DNA from: Apostichopus japonicus
Lineage: Eukaryota > Echinodermata > Holothuroidea > Aspidochirotida > Stichopodidae
Reading direction: 5' to 3'
Assembly: GCF_037975245.1 (NCBI RefSeq)
Contig: NC_092569.1
Span: 10,585,001-10,649,000 of the forward strand
DNA length: 64,000 bases
The notes under the pieces were generated by a model. That model made no database searches and was not told the DNA's origin. It saw only the letters and a list, made by a program, of their open reading frames with translations. Positions within the stretch are counted from its first letter, which is position 1, and each line of letters opens with the position of its first letter. Shown here in pieces: positions 1 through 9,500 of this stretch. The position numbers and the translations under genes were made by a program.

Positions 1-1769
1 GCAATATTACTTCCAAATTATTCAGTAGCACAACAAAACCCTCTTACTCTCCCCAACAGTATCCCCTCCCTTGGACCCTTTCAAATGATTCCATGGCCTT
101 TTGAAAGAGGCAGTAAGACCAGTCAAAGGTTTGGAATAGATCATCACTTTTACTCTTTCTAACATATTACTAGCATATGCAAAGTGAGGAGGGGATTGGG
201 AGGTGTGTGGGTCACCATCATCCATAATCAGTTAAGGGAAAATGTTCCAGTTGGGGGGATACTTTACTTTCAGCCAGGAAGATTTAGATCACGGCTATGT
301 CTGATCATCCCATTTTCAACCCAACACACACAAAAATGAGTATTTATTAGCACAACCTTGCATTTAGAGCTCCTCACAAATAAATAATGCATCAGAACGC
401 ACCGTTTAACTTCTGAAGATTTTTCTAGGGGAAGAAACCACCACGACTTCATGGGAGTTGGCTTCAATGACCCCAGCGCAGCACCCATCCTCTATAAAAT
501 TCTTCACTCACCTCTGGTCCTTCTACATAGGGTCCGTCCCTACTTAAATCAGTTGGGAAGATTTTATAATTTGGTCCCCCCTAATCCACCATTGAAATCC
601 TGTGCAGGCCACTCGAAACGTGGTTAGAATAGGAGAAATTGAGATCAAAGGAGCAATCTGTTTGTACCATACACGACTGCCAAGGAAAATGATGCTACCA
701 CAAAAACTTGTATGCTATTTTGACAGGCCAAAACTGAACCAGGGATGATATATTTAGGCATCAACTTCCAGTGGTGGCAGATGTTAAAAAATAAGATTTT
801 ACATTAACTTTGGTGGACACAACATTTTCTGTATTAAACTGAGCAGATTCTTACTCCCTAATTAAGAACAACCAAACAGCTGTAAACATATACATGTGGT
901 AGTTAATTATTTGTAAATATGGCACAACAACTCAATGTAAATGCAATGTTATAATAGGATGGTAAGCATATATTACAGTATGTTTATAGCAAATTACCAC
1001 ATGAGGTTTGCACTCTAGTCAAACTCCAGGCCAAAGAAACTGAAACAACCAAATCCTTGCAAAATATTTTACTTCAACTCTGTAGGCAACAAAATATGCT
1101 ATATTTAACACTTTTAACAATGCCCATTATTATATATAGCATTGTTCAACCGATTGATGAATAGCTTGTCTTTCATTAATTAGCTTTCATAGGTATAACA
1201 AAGTGTGATTAGTAGACCTAGAAATTGAGCTAATTTACCAGTAGAAAAAAATGGACACTGGTATTTTGCTGCTGGTACAAAGTTAATGTTGCTTTTGAAT
1301 TAACTCAAGGAAAATGCAATGGGGAATTTTGATTTTAGCCAGTGGATGTTGTACTGTAGGCATAGGTTTCTTATTTAGCAAGTGATTAATATTGTGACAT
1401 TCTAAGCCTATTTAGAAATTTTCTTGTTGTTCTTGGAGAGTCAAATCTTCAACCTCTCAATTGCTTTTAGATATATGCATCATACTATCTCCTGATGAGT
1501 GTGACTTCACAAATGCTTATACTTTTACCCGCAATCAGCCATTTTAAGTCCACACCTTAAGTATTCCGTCTACCCTTTTAACGACGCATGTTTAATACAG
1601 ACTGCGCTCTCTACTTAATTTTCGAGAGTTCATCGTCCATATACTGTGTTCAAGTCAACCTTCCGACCCGCCATTCCCGAAATTCATCTTCAACGTACAG
1701 TACTGTATTCTTCAAGATTCTGCCTGGCCTGCTTACAGATCATCTCCAACATAAATTATCAAAACTTTC
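1..1769. other. Non-coding DNA downstream of UTP23
   Basis: This stretch holds the presumed 3' flank of the minus-strand UTP23 gene. I see no reading frame with recognisable protein similarity on either strand. A 67-codon minus-strand frame near 22-225 has no recognisable domain. The DNA is AT-rich with no clear tandem repeat. In human the gene beyond UTP23 is RAD21; no RAD21 exon is visible here. Confidence 0.5.
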
Positions 1770-2180
1770 TCATCCAAGTTCTGTTTGCCCTTTCCAGAGT
1801 TCATCTTTAACATGTTGAGCTATTTTCACTCTTTTCCTCCTTTTCCTTTTCCTGCCACTCTCCCCTGTGGCACTCTCCCCTGTGGCATGTCCGCCATCGT
1901 CCAGCCTCTTCGGTTTCTTTTTCTTTACGGACAATGGATTCGGTTCCTTTGGTCCTTTCCGTTTCCGTCTCGTGGAGGTCGTGGTCGGTCTCTCCTTGAT
2001 TCCTTTCAGCTGCTTTAAGGTCTCCTGTTCGTGGCTGGTTAAAAGAGTCGTTTTCATGTTTATTTTATTCGCCATCCTCATGGATGATACCGAAGGTTTC
2101 TCCAAGATGATGGTCTTTCCCGATATATAGAGGAGGGGTACTCCTGGAAACCTGTTAACAGTTCTCGTAAGGCCAGGATC
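1770..2180 (-). CDS. UTP23: UTP23 coding exon 3 (terminal)
   Basis: The exon opens after an AG acceptor with DPGLTRTVNRFPGVPLLYI, continues through the ILEKPS segment and a lysine/arginine-rich nucleolar-type tail, and ends in TGA (1772-1770). It encodes residues 121-256. The frame is open for the full 411 nt, and the similarity begins exactly at the acceptor, which fixes the boundary. Confidence 0.92.
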   Translation of the reverse strand, partial: DPGLTRTVNRFPGVPLLYISGKTIILEKPSVSSMRMANKINMKTTLLTSHEQETLKQLKGIKERPTTTSTRRKRKGPKEPNPLSVKKKKPKRLDDGGHATGESATGESGRKRKRRKRVKIAQHVKDELWKGQTELG

Positions 2181-4349
2181 CTTGATAAAGAAGACAAGAA
2201 AGCAAAATTTATTTGAGAAAGAGCTGGTGCTGGGATTATTGAAATATTAAAAAAAAACTAGTAAAATTCTAAGTATTTCTAACACATCCAATGAAATGGT
2301 GTACACATAGCATTATATAACAATGGACTAATAGATACCTATGTTGTCAACCTTTCTTGCCCTTATTTATGAGGACCCTACAAGAACTCTCTAAACATTC
2401 ACCTCAGCCTACACCATCACTTTCAGTTCCAATGGGTATACCATGACTACATTCTGACAATGGGAAACCCATCAGGTCTTCCTTCATCATCTCTTCAGGT
2501 AAATGTGGGTATCCTACCATCATATTCTCACAAAGTGGTAGCACCCCCACCTCCCACATCCTCCTTTCCATCAGCCTACATCATCTCTTTCCGTAAAAGT
2601 GGGTATCCTACCATCATATTCTCACAATCAGGTAGAACCTCCATCTCCCCCTTTCCATCAGCCTACATCATCTCTTTCAGTAAAAGTGGGTATCCTTCCA
2701 TCATATTCTCACAATCAGGTAGAACCTCCACCTCCCACCCTCAGCCTAAATCATCTCTACCAGTATGAATACGTATACCATCATTACATGCTCATCAATG
2801 GACACCCATTCTGTCGCCTGCAGTATTTCCTACAGTAATGATAGGTAACTTACAATCACACTCTCCTAATGAGGTACCTATCCTGTCAGCTCACATTTCA
2901 ATAAGGTATCCCATCCTATGGGCCTACATATCAACGTATACCATGCTTACATTTATCATGTCAAAGAGATGTACCCATCCTGTTAATCTACATTAAAACT
3001 TCTTGCAGTGAGCAGATATCTACAATCATACTTCCACCTGCTTCTTCTCCCAAACTCTGCTCACTCTATAAGAATTATCAATACCAATGGCCATGCGATA
3101 CCAATCTGGTAAATCAACAAACCTGGGTTGCCACAAAGTAGTGGTTTGTGTTGCCATCTTTGACAAGTTGTCTGAAACACTCGGATGCTATTATTGGTTT
3201 GGTATGTCTGCATTCAACTTTCTCAAACCCGCTTAAAAGGACAAATGCACCGTGAAGTCTATGACCCAATGATTTGGTCTCATGAAGGGCACAAGCAGAC
3301 GTCATGAACTGTGGGAGAACGAGAGAGAAATTGTATTTTATCGTTAGAAGTCTGTCAAATTCAAAATTAGACTTTCAATGATACATGTATGACGCAGTAC
3401 ATTTCAAGCAAATTATGGCCCAAGACTTCGTCTGAGGATGCAAAACAGTATCATCGGTACAACTTATTTTACAGCCTGTTCTAGATACTGCTGACTTATT
3501 AGAGTGAAATACTGATATTGATCTCCATGATGAACAACACTTAATTACCAGTGTAATTGCACTGAACTTAATGATGTACTTAAGGTATGAAATATCCAGT
3601 TAAATATGCCACTGAAACTGCCACCCAACATGAAGTGGAAATGAAAGTGTAGTAGGTTTAAGGATTCTTTTACTTTGTTAAGTGAATGAAATAACTAAAG
3701 TGGCATGCGTATCTGGTCATTAGGATTCAGTAGTCATGGGTTTCTTTCTTATGCTAGGCATTCTATTTTGCTCATATAAAAGCAGGAAGACATTATGTTA
3801 TAAAGTTCTTTTCCTATATAGGTCTCCACTTATATAGACCTAAATGTACTGTAGTCTGAATGTAATTTATACAATGTTCATCTATAACTACAGTAGCTTA
3901 CAGACTTTATTCCATGTATATTATCCAGTCATGAAAGTTGACTATATTTTAATATAGGTTGCGTATCCATGTATCTCAACCATGGGCAGAACAAATATGG
4001 CATTTTCATAATGAACCAGTTAAAAGTTCTGACTTAACAAGTACTCCTGATTTAGGGATATCCCAAGTTAGGTATTCCTGTATATACAGCATCCAGCTCA
4101 AGTGCTGACAATCATAGGCTACCCGTAAGTCAAGGGAAGTGTCTTTGTTGAGAGGAACCCTTCCGGCAGATTTACCTGCACTTGACCTCCAAGGTATTTC
4201 AGAAGTTGGTCTCTGATCTCTGTCTGGTTTTTCAAAGCTGCACATGTGAATGTCCCATCAATCAGAATATGGTGTGGCCAGTGGAAGTTGAAGTTTCGAA
4301 AATAGAAATTGGTCACCTTCTTGGCATGCTTGTATCTTTTTATCTTCAT
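1770..4349 (-). CDS. UTP23: UTP23, small-subunit processome component (3 coding exons)
   Basis: UTP23 is a nucleolar PIN-domain-family protein needed for early cleavages of pre-rRNA in 40S subunit assembly. Joining 4349-4176, 3308-3123 and 2180-1770 gives 256 codons, against about 249 in human. The N-terminus MKIKRYKHAKK, the ILIDGTF segment (Asp31 at the PIN acidic position), HYFVATQ-D (Asp121), the PGVPLLYI core strand and the basic tail with GPKEPNPLSVKKKK are all family hallmarks. Cys64, Cys91, His93 and Cys102 lie where the family has its zinc-binding Cys/His residues. The two introns are phase 0 with GT-AG ends. The gene is head-to-head with EIF3H. The tail carries a small internal duplication (TGESATGES). 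PIN nuclease activity is generally thought to be lost in this family; I cannot judge activity here. Confidence 0.93.
2181..3122 (-). other. UTP23: UTP23 intron 2
   Basis: GT (3122-3121) to AG (2182-2181) intron of 942 bp, phase 0. Most of its distal half is a degenerate tandem repeat of about 90 bp, annotated separately. Confidence 0.85.
2402..2790 (+). repeat. Tandem minisatellite, ~90-bp unit, in UTP23 intron 2
   Basis: The phrase GGGTATCCTACCATCATATT with a following CTCACAA recurs at about 2507, 2601 and 2688 (the last with one change), giving periods of about 94 and 87 bp. The intervening blocks CCATCAGCCTACATCATCTC and GTAGAACCTCCA also repeat. More diverged echoes reach left to about 2402 and right towards 2990. 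Confidence 0.8.
3123..3308 (-). CDS. UTP23: UTP23 coding exon 2
   Basis: This exon encodes residues 59-120, from FMTSACALHETKSLG to NHYFVATQ. It follows a pyrimidine-rich CTCCCACAG acceptor and ends before GTTTGT. It carries Cys64, Cys91, His93 and Cys102, at the positions of the family's zinc-binding residues. It is 186 nt long, phase 0 at both ends. Confidence 0.92.
3775..4157 (+). repeat. Dispersed direct repeat, copy A (in UTP23 intron 1)
   Basis: From TATAAAAGCAGGAAG to TTTGTTGAGAGGAA this segment is closely similar, in the same orientation, to 6959-7368 in EIF3H intron 1. Shared blocks include GTACTGTAGTCTGAATG, CAGACTTTATTCCATGTATA and CATGGGCAGAACAAATATGG. Copy A stops 18 bp short of the UTP23 exon 1 boundary (4176). 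I see no terminal inverted repeats, so it may be a segmental duplication or an unclassified element. Confidence 0.85.
4176..4349 (-). CDS. UTP23: UTP23 coding exon 1 (start codon)
   Basis: The first 58 codons run from ATG at 4349-4347 to GGQVQ, followed by donor GTAAAT at 4175. MKIKRYKHAKK matches the invariant MKI-R-KHAKK start of the family, so this ATG is well supported. Confidence 0.93.
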
Positions 4350-6535
4350 GATAATGCTGAATGGAGTTGATCAAGAGGAAGTTCTAAGAAGAAAAGAAAA
4401 AAAAAACAATCTAATTGAAGAACAGAATTTCATTTAGCATTCAACACTCATTATTGTTTATTGTAATTAAATGATAGGCCTTAGGCTAGGATGAAGAGAA
4501 CCTTTAATTGCTTCCCATGAAAACTGTAACATTTTTTGAAAATGATATTACTGTACTATAGGTCTAGATTTAATGTTAAACACAATGACTGTGCTCAAAT
4601 TGGACTCAAAATTCACAGCCAGATTACCAAATAAAGAGTCTAGAATTTACTTTAAATTTTGTATTTGTAAATCCACCCCGACACTTATTCACTCACATAC
4701 AGTAAGACTACACTGAGGAAAAGTCTGGGAATCAGGAAAAAACAGTTGCCTATCCTAATTCCTATACCATGGTCACCCTTTTCATTCCTCTACAGTACAA
4801 GTTGGAATTTGATCAAAATTTGAGGAACCGTTATCAGCGTCATCTCTTTTTTTTAGGTCCATCAAGTCCTATTTATTACCATTCGTGATGTGCAGTACAC
4901 TATTGGGGGTTTGGGACAGAAACAGGGATTAGCCTACCCTGCGGTCACACTAATTAGCGTCAACTCACGACAACTCACGACAACTCAAGACAACAGGTTT
5001 AAAATAACATCAAATACAATTGATGTTATCAGAGTATATCTGGAAAAACACGTTTAAAAGTGACTGGAACCAGCGTGCATACAGATCTTTCAAGGGAAAA
5101 AATGTTTTTGTCGTAAAAATCGCCAACTTTTTCCTAACGTTGAATTAGACGACGTGATGCTATTGCGATTGCGCAATGCCATTGGACCGAACCATTATAA
5201 TATGAGTGGGTTTGTGCTAGGTTTGGAAAGTACCTTGTGTACAGTGTCGGTAAGGTGGGTTGTCGTAGTAATAAAGCACCAAAGTATGGTGAATGAACTC
5301 CAAATCAAATTATTTAATGTTTTAAAATAATGAATACTTCTTATTATTTTTCCATTTTAATTTACATATGTTATTATTAATTTTACAGAGTCTTGCTTAC
5401 TATCATCTTGCCCGGTTTTATTATTCTCTCCGTCAAATCATTGAATGTTTTTAAAATAATGAATACTTATTGTTTTTCCATTGTAATTTACATATGTTAT
5501 TGAAAAATTACACTTACCTGTAGTGTAATGGTTCGGTCCAATGTCATTGCGCAAGCGCAATGGCATCACGTCGTCCAATTCAACGTTAGAAAAAAGTTGG
5601 CGATTTTTACGACAAAAACATTTTTTCCCGTGAAAGATCTGTATGCACGCTGGTTCCAGTCACTTTTAAACGTGTTTCCAGATATACTCTGATAACATCA
5701 ATTGTATTTGATGGTATTTGATGGTATTTTAAACCTGTTGTCTTGAGTTGTCTTGAGTTGTCGTGAGTTGTCGTGAGTTGTCGTGAGTTGACGCTAATTA
5801 GTGTGACCCACAGGTACATCAGTGACATATGAAACTAAAGCTTTTTGCTAATAGAGCGATCGATACTTCGTGTAACTTGGACCTTGTGGAAATGATTCAC
5901 TAACTTAAGCCCACAGGCTATACAAGACTTAAGTGCTAGCCTAGGAATTTCCTTTCTTGGAGCCAGTCAAGAATCCTAGGTTTGTCCTAAGTTTGGCTTA
6001 GGCTACAGTAACTTACTTAGCCTATAAACTTTATGGCCTAGGCTAGGCGAATTAGTACTAGCCTACTAGGCTACGGATAAAAGTGTTGATTCTCAGCGAG
6101 AAGCCTACCTTTATTGCCAGCAGGATTATGCTAGACGATAATTTACAACATTTATCTCTTTGACCGTTTTCTCCTTATAACAGTATAAATAACACATGCA
6201 AGATCAGCGCACCACAACAGTATTGTGCCGTACCTGATACTGTTCCCAACTTAGCTCTTGGGTTACCGTACACAGTAAAATATAAATTAGAAAATGATTC
6301 AAGTGGAGAGGGAAATTACCATTGCCGATGTACCTAAATTTTGGTAAAAATATTTTATCACACTTATTATTTTAATATATCCTTACAAAAATTATTACAG
6401 TAGATTTAAAAGTATTATATTTAGCATTTATTATCAACTATAGATGTTTTTTCATAACTTTAAGCTTTAACTTTCAATAAATTTTATTAAATTTGTACAT
6501 AAGCACTGACCATACTTCCATACCTGTTTAGCAAA
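4350..6535. promoter_or_regulatory. Shared divergent promoter region of UTP23 and EIF3H
   Basis: The two start codons face away from each other across 2,186 bp, so both promoters must lie here. An 866-bp foldback-type element (4943-5808) sits in the middle. The 5806-6480 part contains many CTAGGC/AGGCCTA words. I cannot place either transcription start. Confidence 0.6.
4943..5808. mobile_element. Foldback / long-TIR non-autonomous DNA element
   Basis: The ends GGTCACACTAATTAGCGTCA and its reverse complement border two inverted arms of about 260-285 bp (4943-5200 and 5525-5808). The arms match almost throughout, including GACGACGTGATG, GCGCAATG, ATTGGACCGAACCATTA and CCAGCGTGCATACAGATCTT or their complements. 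Next to each end is a 10-bp tandem motif, CAACTCACGA, about 3 copies on the left and 5 on the right. The spacer repeats AAAATAATGAATACTT and CATATGTTATT. I find no coding capacity and no clear target duplication, so the superfamily is unassigned. Confidence 0.85.
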
Positions 6536-6592
6536 ATGGCAGCTCCCTCAACGCTTGACACGCCAGTGGCGCGAGTCCAAATTGATGGTTTG
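6536..6592 (+). CDS. EIF3H: EIF3H coding exon 1
   Basis: ATG at 6536 in the context GCAAAATGG encodes [19 protein letters not shown], then donor GTTAGT. In human the same VQIDGL joins directly to VVLKIIKH, which is exactly what exon 2 supplies in phase 0. Only the last seven residues are strongly conserved; the start itself is inferred as the only nearby in-frame ATG. Confidence 0.87.
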
Positions 6593-9500
6593 GTTAGTGT
6601 TTTTATGACTACAATGAAAATTATATATTGCGTATTATGTTTTAAGTAATCGATGGATCTTAAGTGTTGTATTAGTTTTGTTTTATTTGATTTAATAAGT
6701 ACCATGTGTTCTCCATATGTTATAATGTAGTTCCTACGCTAGTGACAGTAATTGTTACTTGTTAGCCTAACGTTAGTACTGGTTACAGTATCTGAACGAA
6801 AGTGTTAGATACACATCCCATCAAGTAACAAGCCTTTAGCTCTGATATAGCCTAAAGGTCTAAGCCCTTACTACCAACCGGTTTCTAGACCTACCAACAC
6901 TACCTTTCACGTTTCAAAGCAGTGTGGAGTTTTAAGGGCCTCTTAAATTGTTTGGTGGTATAAAAGCAGGAAGCCATTATGTTATGCCATTATGTTCTTT
7001 TCCTATGAATCATGATATAGGCTAGGCTAGGTCTCGACATATACTGTATATATACGTACTGTAGTCTGAATGGAATTTATACAATGTTGATCTATAACTA
7101 CAGTAGCTTACAGACTTTATTCCATGTATATTATCAAGTCATGAAAGTTGACTATATTTTAATATAGGTTGCGTATCCATATCTCATCCATGGGCAGAAC
7201 AAATATGGCATTTTCATAATGAACCAGTTCATAGTTCTGAACTTAACAAATACTCATGATTTAGGGATTTCCCGAGTTAGGTATTCCTGTATATATACAG
7301 CATCCAGCTCAAGTGCTGACAATCATTGGCTACCCGTAAGTCAAGGGAAGTGTCTTTGTTGAGAGGAATGAAACTGATTAGTTTGTTTGAAAGATTGTGA
7401 CAGAAACACTTTTGGTGCACTTTCATATTTCCAGAGCACCAAGCTTTATAGCTATGGTGAAGAGTAATTTATGCATGCATGATCCTTATAATAAATTGTG
7501 ATATATACTTTCTGACTATATGTGCACTGCCCCTAAATAAAAAAAAAGAGGGGATTTCCGGTTATGTTTAGTTTGCATTGGTTGTATAGTGGCATCACAT
7601 CCACAACATGAAGAAATCTCCTAAGATGATATAACTACATAATAATACCCTATAGTAACAGCTATGGTGCTGTGGCCGAGTGGTTAAGGCGTTGGATTTA
7701 AGTTCCAATGGAATATATTCTACGCAGGTTCGAATCCTGTCAGCACCGGACATTTTTTTAAAACTTAATGACTGTACAATAACAGTATACAGAAAGGAAA
7801 GGAGACAAGAAAAAACTCCCACAAAGTCAAAATAAATGAAAGTTACAATAAAGGCCTGATGTTTCAACAGTCTAAAATCCAATCTCCGCCAGATTAGAAC
7901 AAGACACAATCACAAACAACAGTGTCGAAGATGAAGTAATTTATCACACTTTGAAATCCTGCAATTTGTCGCAACTGTGTCATTTTCTTGAAATTTAAGG
8001 GCTCATTTCTCAGCAATTAAACATCTTAGTACCTTTCTAATACACATGCCTATAGAGTCTTTCCCATAGAACAGGAATATAACAAATTAGGCTACCGAAA
8101 AACATTGTTTTGTGGAGTTAGGTTGTAAAAGTGTCAAAATATTTGATTTTTGTACTTTTCAGTAAAAAAATGGTTGTTTTAGTGATGGTGTAGTGATTGT
8201 TGATCTAAACAAACGATTTTGCGGGCCTAGGTAGTGTGAATCAAAGCAATGTACAGTGCATATAGGCCTACAGTGCACCCACAATAATGTGCTCTTTCCG
8301 CCAGCGGCCATACAAAAGTGCTTTACCGCCATCTGAGTAACATGGCAGAATGGCACTTTTTCTTTTGCGGAAAGAGCACATTTTCTATAGCGGAATGTAC
8401 CGATGGCGGAATGACACAGCCCCCATGGCCAAATAGGCCAGGGTTTCTTAAAACTTTCATGACAAAAGTTGTTAAGTAACCATAAGGCCTAGTACTGTAC
8501 TTACTTGATGTACATTAAGCTAGTTTAGTAGTTACACATTTGTAGATCTTAGTTTGAGGCATTATTTTGATAACAAGTGAAAATTTCCAGTTAAAAGTCT
8601 TAGGTATGCCATATTGCAGCCCATCATGCTACATTGCAAATTATCATTCGTTACCTAGGCCTATGGCCAAAATTAGTGCAATTTCTACTGTAATGTTCTA
8701 CTCTAGTATTACTATTACTGTAGGCCTAGTAACATATTTAATTTTAATATATATTTTGAAATGCATTATTGGCAGCTCAAATACAGAATGCCAAAAAATG
8801 AGTTTCATTTAGTATTGAATGGTAGAAGAGCTGAAGCTATTCTCAGCAACAACTGAACTTCCATGTGATCAATTCAACATATTTTGGATGTAGTCCCCAA
8901 ACATTTCCCATTTGTCAGCAGTTGGTATTGTACCTTTGGTGTGTTAGCCCTTTTGGTGACCAACTGCATAATCCATGTTTGGATACACAGGAGGATGCAT
9001 ACATTTTAAATTTTGCCAAAAAACAATAAAACTATCTCATATGACTGATAGGTGTTGAAGTGAACTTTAGCTCTGGAGTCTAAGGACTGCCTTAGCAAGC
9101 AGTGAGTACATACAGCTCATTCTTCATCCATATGATTTTTTATCTCAATACATTACATGTATAGAGATATTGTAACAGTAAGTGGGACTTTCTCTTCTCT
9201 TAAAAATTTTTCAGCGTCTTCAAACAAAGTTCTTTTTCTCTGGAATTTCCAGAGCAAGAATATATCATATAGACCAACAAAAGTTACTATTTTTTATTCC
9301 AGAATTGTATCTCATTCTGTGACTTTTTCACCGATTTATGTCCAAATCGGGCCAATTTGGACTGAAAACACACTTTGACAGACCTGTTTTGCACACGCTC
9401 CAAAACTTATAAAATGTTTTATGAAAGAGAATAGAATAGAACTGTCTTTCAACAGTGGTATCGTCTAAGATAGGGTCCTATGTATTATATATTTTATTAA

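Noticed and set aside
7595-7909. 104-codon minus-strand frame across the tRNA
   Set aside because: The central text is the antisense translation of tRNA-Leu, a common artefact. No domain outside it.
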